A stretch of 9,801 nt of DNA from CAZQLE01 sp964593905 (GCA_964593905.1 CAZQLE010000152.1:1-9801), one strand, 5' to 3'. Counted from the first letter of the stretch, positions 1-6,218 are shown. Numbers and translations: made by a program. The notes: a model not told the origin generated them from the letters alone.

Positions 1-729
1 CAGGTTCATTATGTAGAAGGCTGTACCGCCCCGCAATATACGACCGACTCTTTCCATTCGGGTGTGATTGAGATTATTGTAAAGAAGAATGCCAGGGTTC
101 GTTATTCAACCATTCAGAACTGGTCGAATAATGTTTATAACCTGGTGACCCAGCGCTCGATTGTGCATGAAGGCGGCACGATGGAATGGGTGGATGCCAA
201 CCTGGGTTCAAAGGTCACCATGAAATATCCGTCTTGCTATCTGGTGGGCGAAGGCGCGCGCGGCGAGATTCTCTCAATGGCGTTCGCGGGTCCGGGGCAA
301 CACCAGGATGCGGGTGGGAAGATTGTGCACATGGCCCGGAATACGAGCAGCAAGATTACCTCAAAATCAATTAGCCGGGGCGGCGGTCGGTCCTCTTATC
401 GCGGGCTGCTAAAAGTTTATCGGGGCGCGACCAACGTGAAATCAAATGTCGTATGCGATGCGCTGCTGCTCGACCCTGCCTCTCGCTCAGATACCTACCC
501 CTATATCGAAATTGATGAAGATGATGTCAATATTGGACATGAGGCTTCGGTATCCAAGGTGGGAGAGGAACAGCTCTTCTATTTGATGAGCCGTGGTTTG
601 AGCCAGGAAGAGGCCACCACAATGGTGGTTTCAGGGTTTATTGAACCGCTGGTAAAAGAGCTGCCGATGGAATATGCGGTCGAAATGAACCGCCTGATTC
701 AACTTCAAATGGAAGGTTCGATCGGTTAA
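1..729 (+). CDS. sufB: SufB, Fe-S cluster assembly scaffold protein (C-terminal part, 5' end cut by window edge)
   Basis: The reading frame is open from base 1 to a TAA at 727-729, giving 242 residues, about half of a normal SufB (roughly 470-495). SufB is the scaffold subunit of the cytosolic SufBCD complex that assembles nascent Fe-S clusters with SufC and SufD. The visible part is the C-terminal part of the beta-helix core plus the helical C-terminal domain. Cys8 of the fragment, in VEGCTAP, lies 31 residues before the Gln of TIQNW, exactly as E. coli Cys254 precedes Gln285. Cys152, in VVCDALL, lies 28 residues before the His of GHEAS, as Cys405 precedes His433. Both functionally important cysteines are therefore present. 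E. coli Glu432 is replaced by Gly next to the retained His-Glu, which I believe is usual outside enterobacteria. The C-terminal stretch beginning SKVGEEQLFYLMSRG is diagnostic of the family. sufD follows after 72 bases and is probably in the same transcript. Confidence 0.97.
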   Translation, partial: QVHYVEGCTAPQYTTDSFHSGVIEIIVKKNARVRYSTIQNWSNNVYNLVTQRSIVHEGGTMEWVDANLGSKVTMKYPSCYLVGEGARGEILSMAFAGPGQHQDAGGKIVHMARNTSSKITSKSISRGGGRSSYRGLLKVYRGATNVKSNVVCDALLLDPASRSDTYPYIEIDEDDVNIGHEASVSKVGEEQLFYLMSRGLSQEEATTMVVSGFIEPLVKELPMEYAVEMNRLIQLQMEGSIG

Positions 730-801
730 TGCGCTTTTTGCCGCGCTATCGACCCCAAAATCACAGGTTGATGAGCAATGAATCACTGAGGAAACAAAGG
801 T

Positions 802-2157
802 ATGTCTGAGACTCCGCAAATTGTTACCCGCCGTCAACGCGGCGAGAGACATGAACAAGAACGACGTTTTTCACTGACTGCTGAATTGATACCGGCAGCC
901 GCAGGGCAGGCTGGTGTTTATCGGCGCAGCGCCTGGGAATCTTTTCAGGCGGCTGCATTCCCGACGACCAGGGATGAAGCCTGGCGGCGTACGGATTTGA
1001 AAAACTTGCAAATTAACCGCTTCCGTCCGGCGCGCTTGCAAGAATATCTGGATTTGCCGTCGGCTCCTGAGATGTTATTAAGACCCCTGACCGCAGATTC
1101 GCATGGCGGACAGGTACTCTTAATGCCCGGCGGGATTCAGACCCGGTTGGACGAAGACCTGGTGAAGCAGGGCGTGGTTTTTACAGATTTATTGACTGCT
1201 GAACGCGAGCATCCGCAACTGGTCGAGAAAATTCGGGGAAAGATTGTCCGCCCTGAGGAAGGTAAATTTGCCGGTTTGACTGGTGCGCTGGCCGGGCAGG
1301 GTGTGCTATTATATGTTCCGCGCAATGTGGTTGTGGAACAGCCTTTGCAGAGCCTGTTGTGGGGGCCGGGGGCTGACCTGGTGCATTTTTCTCATTTGCT
1401 GGTGCATCTGGAAGAAGGTGCGGCAGTAACCTATGTGCACAACGCAGCCTCGCCATCTGAAAACGGGGTGCAATCGCTGCACAGCGGCATTGTTGAAATT
1501 TATGTTGGCGCCGGGGCAAATTTGCGGTTTGTGGAATTGCAATCCTGGGGCGAGCATGTGTGGAATATCAGCCACGAACGCGCCCAGGTGGATCGCGATG
1601 GAAACCTGGACTGGATCTTTGGCGCGGTGGGCAGCCACCTGACCAAGAACTTCTCGGATCTGGATTTGATTGGGCAGGGCGCCAGCGGGCGCATGTCGGG
1701 CTTTTATTTTGCCGATCGCGACCAGCACCTGGATCATGACACCCAGCAAAACCATCTTGCGCCGCATACAACCAGCGACCTGCTTTTCAAGGGCGCCTTG
1801 TTGGATCAAAGCCGGTCTGTGTGGCAGGGGATGATCTATGTTGCCCCTGGCGCGCAGAAAACGGATGGTTATCAGGCCAACCGGAACCTGGTGTTAAGCA
1901 AAGCTGCACGGGCCGATTCGATCCCCGGACTGGAGATTCTTGCGGACGATGTGCGCTGCACGCATGGCGCCACTGTGGGCAAGATTGATCAGGAACTGGT
2001 GTTTTATCTGGTTAGCCGCGGTATTCCTCGCCTTGAAGCCGAGCGTTTGATCGTGGAAGGTTTTTTTGACCCGATCATGCAGCGGATTCCGTTTGAAGGG
2101 GTGCGGGAATGGTTTCAGTCAGCAATATCGAAGAAAATGGAATCGTATACCGGTTGA
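802..2157 (+). CDS. sufD: SufD, Fe-S cluster assembly complex subunit
   Basis: A complete gene of 451 residues, slightly longer than E. coli SufD (about 423). SufD is a paralogue of SufB and pairs with it on the SufC dimer. It is needed for iron acquisition during cluster building. The N-terminal helical region carries the family signature PTTRDEAWRRTDL near residues 54-66. A beta-helix core follows, and the C-terminal domain has DDVRCTHGATVGKID. In that motif Cys386 and His388 match E. coli Cys358 and His360, the residues implicated at the SufB-SufD interface where the cluster forms. The final stretch, FYLVSRGIPRLEAERLIVEGF, is parallel to the SufB end, as expected of paralogues. The ATG at 802 has a GAGGA ribosome binding site at 788-792, 9 bases upstream. 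The gene lies between sufB and a small unknown gene. I see no frameshift. Confidence 0.96.
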   Translation: MSETPQIVTRRQRGERHEQERRFSLTAELIPAAAGQAGVYRRSAWESFQAAAFPTTRDEAWRRTDLKNLQINRFRPARLQEYLDLPSAPEMLLRPLTADSHGGQVLLMPGGIQTRLDEDLVKQGVVFTDLLTAEREHPQLVEKIRGKIVRPEEGKFAGLTGALAGQGVLLYVPRNVVVEQPLQSLLWGPGADLVHFSHLLVHLEEGAAVTYVHNAASPSENGVQSLHSGIVEIYVGAGANLRFVELQSWGEHVWNISHERAQVDRDGNLDWIFGAVGSHLTKNFSDLDLIGQGASGRMSGFYFADRDQHLDHDTQQNHLAPHTTSDLLFKGALLDQSRSVWQGMIYVAPGAQKTDGYQANRNLVLSKAARADSIPGLEILADDVRCTHGATVGKIDQELVFYLVSRGIPRLEAERLIVEGFFDPIMQRIPFEGVREWFQSAISKKMESYTG

Positions 2158-2179
2158 GAGGTTCGCTCTTCGCACGGGC

Positions 2180-2208
2180 ATGATACAATAAATTGATGCG
2201 AATTTAAT
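2180..2208 (+). promoter_or_regulatory. Possible weak internal promoter between sufD and the small gene
   Basis: The 75-base gap after sufD has an AT-rich patch. ATGATA at 2180-2185 (4 of 6 matches to the -35 consensus) and TTTAAT at 2203-2208 (5 of 6 matches to the -10 consensus) are 17 bases apart. A second -10-like hexamer, TACAAT, is at 2184-2189 but lacks a good -35. If real, this would give the distal genes (small protein, sufS, sufU, Rieske) some independent expression. AT-rich gaps often yield such matches by chance. Confidence 0.22.
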
Positions 2209-2232
2209 CTATTTCGTATAGGAGTGTTCTCG

Positions 2233-2529
2233 ATGGCATCCGTCCCGTTCATGAAACCGCCGGAACCCGATTTTAGCTTCGACGTGGGTGATATTGTCGA
2301 GGTATTTTGCGATCACGAAAAGGCCAGTCAGCGCATCAGAGGCTGGCTTAAAGGCATTGTTGTGCAGGTGGATGCCAAAATGGTTGCAGTTCAGTTTCGG
2401 TCGAATGTCTTCCTGACCGATGGGTGGATGGTGCCTGACCATATCCTCTGGTTCCCGCTCAATTCACCCCATATCCGTGAGCCACAGAAGAAATCTTCGG
2501 CCTCTCGAGCGGATTTACCCAATTATTAG
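2233..2529 (+). CDS. Small protein of unknown function inside the suf operon, possible SH3-like beta barrel
   Basis: The gene encodes 98 residues and I do not recognise a named family. I chose the ATG at 2233 because GGAG at 2221-2224 lies 8 bases upstream. An in-frame GTG at 2224 would overlap that site. Residues 16-75 alternate hydrophobic and polar residues in short strands (DVGDIVEVF, KGIVVQVD, MVAVQF) with tryptophans at 38, 65 and 73. This is the look of a compact SH3/Tudor/KOW-like barrel. The N-terminus is proline-rich and the last 20 or so residues are polar and probably disordered. There is a single cysteine (26), so it is unlikely to bind a cluster alone. I see no signal peptide or membrane segment. 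It lies 75 bases after sufD and 31 bases before sufS on the same strand, so it is probably co-transcribed. A role in binding SUF proteins, or in regulation, is only a guess from position. Confidence 0.8.
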   Translation: MASVPFMKPPEPDFSFDVGDIVEVFCDHEKASQRIRGWLKGIVVQVDAKMVAVQFRSNVFLTDGWMVPDHILWFPLNSPHIREPQKKSSASRADLPNY

Positions 2530-2560
2530 ACAGATGGTTATGGACCATCAAAAGGTTTCA

Positions 2561-3781
2561 ATGGATCTCGCAACGATACGTTCACAATTCCCCATTCTGC
2601 AGCGAAAACTGAAGAATGGGGCTCCTTTGATTTATCTAGATTCAACAGCCACAGCTCAAAAGCCGGATGCGGTGATTGATGCGATGGATCGCTATTATCG
2701 GATGACGAACGCCAATATTCATCGGGGCGTGCATACACTGGCTGAAGAGGCCACGGCCGATTATGAAGGAGCCCGTGAAAAAATTGCAAAATTCATTCAC
2801 GCCCGAACCCCGCGCGAAATCATCTATACCCGCAATACGACCGAATCGATTAATCTGGTTGCGCATAGCTGGGGACGAAAATTCCTCAAAGAAGGCGATC
2901 TGGTGATTTTGACCGAGATGGAACACCACTCCAACCTGGTGCCCTGGCATATGTTGGCTGAGGAAAAGGGCATTCAGCTTGAGTTTGTTCCGGTCACAGC
3001 CGATGGTTTGTTAGACCTGGAGGCTTATCAGAATTTGTTGCAGATGCAGCCAAAGCTGGTGGCTTTTTCGGGAATGTCAAATGTTCTGGGAACGATCACG
3101 CCTGCCAAAACGATGATTCAACAGGCACACCAGGCAGGCGCGTTGACGCTGGTGGATGGGGCGCAATCGGTTCCGCATTTTGCGACCGATGTGCAGGACC
3201 TGGATGTTGATTTTCTGGCGTTTTCGGCGCATAAAATGTGTGGCCCGACCGGGATCGGGGTTTTATATGGCAAAGAAGCTTTGCTTCAGGCCATGCCGCC
3301 ATTTTTGGGCGGCGGGGATATGATCCGCAAGGTCTATCTGCGTTCATTCACGCCCAATGAACTGCCCCATAAATTTGAAGCCGGAACCCCGGCAATTGCC
3401 GAAGCCATTGGTTTTGGGGCTGCGATTGACTATCTCTTAACTATTGGTATGCAAAATATTGCCGTGCACGAGCATGAATTAACCGCCTACGCATTGGAGC
3501 GGTTGTCAGAAATATCTGGCCTGGCGGTGTTTGGCCCCGAAGCCGCTCACAAAGGCGGTGTGGTTTCTTTTACACTGGAAGGAATTCACCCGCACGATGT
3601 GGCCCAGATTCTGGATGAAAATGGAATTGCGGTACGCGCCGGTCATCACTGCGCCATGCCGCTGCATCAGAAGTTTGGCCTGCCGGCCACCACGCGGGCC
3701 AGTTTTTATCTTTACAGCACCAAAGAGGAAATAGACGCTCTGGCGCTTTCGATTGAGAAAGTCAAGCATCTGTTTGCATAA
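2561..3781 (+). CDS. sufS: SufS, PLP-dependent cysteine desulfurase
   Basis: SufS takes sulfur from L-cysteine as a persulfide, releasing alanine, and supplies it for Fe-S assembly. With the ATG at 2561 the protein has 406 residues, the normal SufS length. It begins MDLATIRSQFPIL, the usual family start, and AAAGG at 2551-2555 precedes it. ATGs at 2534 and 2540 are also in frame. The frame stays open back into the upstream gene, but that N-terminal sequence resembles nothing in SufS. The PLP lysine is Lys225 in SAHKMCGPTG, and the persulfide cysteine is Cys364 in RAGHHCAMP. EMEHHSN, DGAQS and KFEAGTP are also canonical. His345, in HPHDV, matches B. subtilis His342, which takes over the zinc of SufU during sulfur transfer. 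E. coli SufS, which works with SufE, has Tyr there. This suits the sufU gene 14 bases downstream. The protein is intact. Confidence 0.97.
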   Translation: MDLATIRSQFPILQRKLKNGAPLIYLDSTATAQKPDAVIDAMDRYYRMTNANIHRGVHTLAEEATADYEGAREKIAKFIHARTPREIIYTRNTTESINLVAHSWGRKFLKEGDLVILTEMEHHSNLVPWHMLAEEKGIQLEFVPVTADGLLDLEAYQNLLQMQPKLVAFSGMSNVLGTITPAKTMIQQAHQAGALTLVDGAQSVPHFATDVQDLDVDFLAFSAHKMCGPTGIGVLYGKEALLQAMPPFLGGGDMIRKVYLRSFTPNELPHKFEAGTPAIAEAIGFGAAIDYLLTIGMQNIAVHEHELTAYALERLSEISGLAVFGPEAAHKGGVVSFTLEGIHPHDVAQILDENGIAVRAGHHCAMPLHQKFGLPATTRASFYLYSTKEEIDALALSIEKVKHLFA

Positions 3782-3795
3782 AAAGGGATCTGCGC

Positions 3796-4203
3796 ATGGA
3801 TGATCTTTACCGTGAATTAATTGTTGAGCATTACAAGAACCCCGGTTATAAAGGGGAACTCGACCCCAGTGATATCAGCTTTGCAGACGAGAACCCGTTG
3901 TGCGGCGATCATATTCGCGTGGATCTGCGTGTCGATGATCAGGATCGGGTGGTTGACGCGGCTTTTAGCGGGCATGGCTGCGCTATCTCGTTGGCTTCGG
4001 CCGATCTGTTGATGGAATCGATCATCGGCAAATCTTTGGAGGAAGTGAAGCAACTCTCCAAGCAAAATATTCTTGAGATGCTGGGCCTGCCAGAGTTGGG
4101 GCCGGTGCGCTTGAAGTGTGCCCTTTTATCTCTGAAGGTGCTTAAAGCCGGGGTGTATGGCCTGGGTGAAGCCAGCGACAGCCTGGTGGAGGATGTGGTA
4201 TGA
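3796..4203 (+). CDS. sufU: SufU, zinc-dependent sulfur acceptor for SufS (short form)
   Basis: SufU is IscU-like in fold but acts as a zinc protein that accepts persulfide sulfur from SufS. The 135 residues carry the ligands Cys36 and Asp38 in NPLCGD, Cys62 in GHGCAIS and Cys108 in VRLKCALL. The third cysteine is preceded by Lys107, with Arg105 two residues before that. This is the SufU pattern (R-x-K-C), whereas IscU has His-Cys. However, the interval from Cys62 to Cys108 is 46 residues, against 62 in B. subtilis SufU and 43 in E. coli IscU. The insertion usual in Firmicutes and Actinobacteria SufU is therefore almost absent. The start ATG has AGGGA at 3784-3788, 7 bases upstream. The stop codon overlaps the Rieske start as ATGA, which suggests translational coupling. 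I am sure of the family. The choice of SufU over IscU rests on Lys107, Asp38 and the His345 of the neighbouring SufS. Confidence 0.94.
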   Translation: MDDLYRELIVEHYKNPGYKGELDPSDISFADENPLCGDHIRVDLRVDDQDRVVDAAFSGHGCAISLASADLLMESIIGKSLEEVKQLSKQNILEMLGLPELGPVRLKCALLSLKVLKAGVYGLGEASDSLVEDVV

Positions 4204-4535
4204 GTGCTGCGCCGTCGTTGGAACACACTTTTTATCCGGTGGCAGATCTGACCGAGCTGCCCAACGGTGAACGACTCTTTGTTGAGATTGGTGAACTGCC
4301 GATTGTGGTTTTTAACATTGCCGGCGGTTTATTTGCAATTGGTGATGTGTGTACTCATGATGACGGCCCCCTGGGAGATGGTGAAGTGGTGGGGTATGAA
4401 ATTTCGTGCCCCCGGCACGGCGCCCGGTTTGATATTCGTTCAGGAAAAGCCCTGGCGCTCCCGGCGGTGGTTGATACCCCCAGTTATCCGGTGCGGGTGG
4501 ATGATGGAAAAATTCTGATCGGGATACCCCGCTAA
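4200..4535 (+). CDS. Rieske [2Fe-2S] ferredoxin-type protein, last gene of the suf operon
   Basis: A small soluble Rieske protein of 111 residues. It has the two ligand boxes Cys51-Thr-His53 and Cys70-Pro-Arg-His73, separated as in Rieske ferredoxins of ring-hydroxylating dioxygenases and in NirD. There is no signal peptide or membrane anchor, so it should be cytoplasmic, unlike cytochrome bc Rieske subunits. Automated annotation usually names such genes non-heme iron oxygenase ferredoxin subunit, but no oxygenase gene is present here. Related small Rieske genes occur in suf operons of Chloroflexota and Actinobacteria, so a role in electron supply for cluster assembly, or as a client protein, is more likely. 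That role is inference. Translation starts at the ATG overlapping the sufU stop (ATGA), and the operon terminator follows 36 bases after the stop. Confidence 0.93.
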   Translation: MSAAPSLEHTFYPVADLTELPNGERLFVEIGELPIVVFNIAGGLFAIGDVCTHDDGPLGDGEVVGYEISCPRHGARFDIRSGKALALPAVVDTPSYPVRVDDGKILIGIPR

Positions 4536-4571
4536 AGGAACAACCATTCTCATTCAACTGAGCTGAAATTT

Positions 4572-4603
4572 AAAGCCGGGCGAAAATCCGCCCGGCTTTT
4601 TTT
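4572..4603 (+). terminator. Rho-independent terminator of the suf operon
   Basis: A perfect 11-base-pair stem (AAAGCCGGGCG at 4572-4582 with its complement at 4589-4599) encloses a 6-base loop and runs into a T tract to 4603. It lies 36 bases after the Rieske stop codon. The deacetylase gene on the other strand ends at 4632, so the hairpin lies between convergent genes. Read on the minus strand it is followed only by TTTAAATTT-like sequence, so termination in that direction would be weaker but possible. Confidence 0.93.
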
Positions 4604-4631
4604 GGTTCTTGATTGGGGTTGAAGATGGTGG

Positions 4632-5279
4632 TTAGATGCAGCCAAAGCGCCCAACCACGCGCAGAATATCAAACCCTTCGGCATATTTCCGTTCGCAAAT
4701 AGCCCCGTGGCGAATCAGCGTGGAGCGGGTGATATCGGGGCTGAAATAATACTTGCTTTCATAAGTCTTGTAAGCCGCCAGAGCAGCCAGCTTTTTGTTG
4801 ACATCCGATTCATCCACTTCCACCAGAAAATTGGGAAAGAAACCGTAGCTGCTGCGCAAGACATCAAACCCCAGCACGGTGGTACCTCGAAAGGCGCGCA
4901 GCGCCTCTTCGGTCACGGTGGAGTGGTCTTGATGGATATCGGCTTTGGTATGCACAAACACGATCTCGGGCTGAAATGAGTGGTTCAGGTCGATCATGCT
5001 CTCCAGAATTTCCTGACGGTGCTCTTGAAACCGACGGGTCTCAAATGACCGAACCACAACATTTTCTGCCGGCACACCCAGAATGGACATGCTTTCGCGG
5101 TGTTCGTTCACCACATTTGCCAGAGCCGGGTTTTTTTGATTATCTGAAAGCGTAACACACATTACCTCGGTCTGGTCGGCGATGTGTGCGATCAGCGCTC
5201 CGGCGCCAAGTTCGATGTCATCGGGATGCGCGCCAATAAAGGCGACCCGCCGCCCGAAAAATGTCATGTCTCGGTTCAT
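4632..5279 (-). CDS. PIG-L/LmbE family zinc-dependent deacetylase
   Basis: The 215-residue protein belongs to the family that removes N-acetyl groups from GlcNAc-type sugars and related small molecules. Members include PIG-L, MshB and BshB. The N-terminal Rossmann-like strand VAFIGAHPDDIELGAG carries His18, Pro19, Asp20 and Asp21. His18 and Asp21 are expected zinc ligands and Asp20 the catalytic base. The second motif, HQDH at 116-119, supplies the third zinc ligand, His119. The length is normal for the family and no export signal is visible. The ATG at 5279 is 9 bases after the methyltransferase stop. An AGG in that gap can serve as ribosome binding site, so the genes are almost certainly one operon. 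The substrate cannot be told from sequence. A thiol-cofactor precursor (BshB-like) or a surface-glycan sugar are both possible, and no partner glycosyltransferase is present. Confidence 0.9.
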   Translation of the reverse strand: MNRDMTFFGRRVAFIGAHPDDIELGAGALIAHIADQTEVMCVTLSDNQKNPALANVVNEHRESMSILGVPAENVVVRSFETRRFQEHRQEILESMIDLNHSFQPEIVFVHTKADIHQDHSTVTEEALRAFRGTTVLGFDVLRSSYGFFPNFLVEVDESDVNKKLAALAAYKTYESKYYFSPDITRSTLIRHGAICERKYAEGFDILRVVGRFGCI

Positions 5280-5288
5280 ATTTGCCTG

Positions 5289-6089
5289 TTATTTGGTCGC
5301 TATGATTCCACCCACGACTTTGGTCATGACCAGCTTGCCATCGCGGGCAAAGCGGCGGGTGGCGGCATCGGTAATGGCCTGCATGAGCTGTTCGAAGTCT
5401 TCTTTGCCAGAGAACAGGCTCGTCCACAGTTTGCGATCTTCTGACAGGGAAGCGCGGGTGTAGGCAATGAAAGGCGGGACCGAGTCAAAGCTGAGCGGGT
5501 TTTCAAAAACCTGTAAATCAACCGCAGCAAAAGTCGATTTAACTGCGCTCAAAATCTCGCTGGCATAGCGCGAGCTGCCCGGCATGGGGGGGATGGCTTT
5601 GCCGGTGGCTTCTTTGATGATGTCATAGAAAAGCTGTTTGTTTTCGGGCATGGGGCCGGTGGTGAACAAACGCCCACCCGGCTTCAACACGCGGTGCATC
5701 TCGCGGATGGTAAAGGGAATATCTTCAGCGTAGTAAATTGCGAAGCAGCAGGAAGCCAGATCAAATTGATTGTCGCCAAAGGGGAATTTTTTATTAAAGT
5801 CCAGCTCAAGGATAGTGAAGGGGTTGCCCAGTTTGTTGTTTTCGTGACGGGCCTGATCGAGCAGTTCGGGGTTGACATCGCCACCGGTGATTTTCACTTC
5901 ACCCTTGAGATGGTTGTAAAAAGACTTGCACTGCTTGCCGGCGCCGCAGCCGACATCCAGAATGTCGATGCCGGGTTTAAGATCCAGCACCTGGAGCATC
6001 CATTGATCGATGTCTTTGCCGCCATACTTGTTGTGAATGTCGATCCGGGTGAGCAAGTCGTTCGTGGTTTCCTGATAGTTAATTTTCAT
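5289..6089 (-). CDS. Class I SAM-dependent methyltransferase
   Basis: The 266-residue protein has the Rossmann methyltransferase fold. Motif I is LDVGCGAGK at residues 44-52. An acidic residue, Asp71, at the end of strand 2 binds the SAM ribose. ELDF around residue 97 and FDLASCCFAIYY at 109-120 are motifs III and IV, and HRVLKPGGRLF at 132-142 is typical of the UbiE/COQ5-like Methyltransf_11/25 group. The C-terminal 120 or so residues form a variable part that probably sets substrate specificity. I do not recognise the subfamily, so no substrate is proposed. The ATG is preceded by GAGG at 6097-6094, and a near-consensus promoter lies about 30 bases upstream. It is the first gene of a two-gene unit with the PIG-L deacetylase, which suggests that both act on the same small molecule or glycan (inference). 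Confidence 0.9.
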   Translation of the reverse strand: MKINYQETTNDLLTRIDIHNKYGGKDIDQWMLQVLDLKPGIDILDVGCGAGKQCKSFYNHLKGEVKITGGDVNPELLDQARHENNKLGNPFTILELDFNKKFPFGDNQFDLASCCFAIYYAEDIPFTIREMHRVLKPGGRLFTTGPMPENKQLFYDIIKEATGKAIPPMPGSSRYASEILSAVKSTFAAVDLQVFENPLSFDSVPPFIAYTRASLSEDRKLWTSLFSGKEDFEQLMQAITDAATRRFARDGKLVMTKVVGGIIATK

Positions 6090-6120
6090 ATTTCCTCGTT
6101 TGGTTTCTTAAATTAGGGTA

Positions 6121-6148
6121 AGTATAGCGGTTCCAGACAGACTGTCAA
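6121..6148 (-). promoter_or_regulatory. Sigma-70-type promoter for the methyltransferase/deacetylase unit
   Basis: On the minus strand a perfect -35 hexamer, TTGACA (6148-6143), is followed after 16 bases by TATACT (6126-6121), 5 of 6 matches to the -10 consensus. Transcription would start near 6114, leaving a leader of about 25 bases that includes the GAGG ribosome binding site. The inverted repeat GACAG-A-CTGTC at 6136-6146 overlaps the -35 and might be an operator, although its 5-base arms could be chance. Confidence 0.75.
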
Positions 6149-6165
6149 GTAAGAGAACAAACTCT

Positions 6166-6217
6166 GCGCAGCCGAAAACCCGCTGTGCCGGGTGGTGTTT
6201 TCACATTCAGGCTGCGC
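6166..6217 (-). terminator. Composite hairpin after hypE, probable terminator of the hyp operon
   Basis: Immediately after the hypE stop codon, GCGCAGCC (6166-6173) pairs with GGCTGCGC (6210-6217). Inside it a smaller hairpin, ACCCG (6178-6182) with CGGGT (6189-6193), is followed on the minus strand by TTTTC. Either the inner hairpin with its short T run, or the outer stem followed by the T-rich GTTTGTTCTCTT, could end hyp transcription. Neither is as clean as the suf terminator. The structure separates the hyp operon from the promoter of the next unit. Confidence 0.45.
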
Positions 6218-6218
6218 G

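Noticed and set aside
64..66. GTG at 64 as the start of a short SufB-like protein
   Set aside because: The frame is open to base 1 and the 21 residues before it carry the conserved SufB VEGCTAP motif, so it is an internal valine.
730..801. Possible regulatory RNA or terminator in the sufB-sufD gap
   Set aside because: The only pairing I find is a 4-base GCGC/GCGC stem, with no T tract and no extended structure. The gap appears to be only a leader with the sufD ribosome binding site.
1309..1809. 166-codon open frame on the minus strand inside sufD
   Set aside because: It lies wholly within a well-conserved gene, has no recognisable domain or operon context, and looks like a shadow frame.
2420..2560. 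N-terminal extension of SufS by up to 47 residues, beginning inside the upstream small gene
   Set aside because: The extra sequence resembles no SufS N-terminus and is largely the small gene read in another frame. The ATG at 2561 has an AAAGG site and gives the normal 406-residue length.
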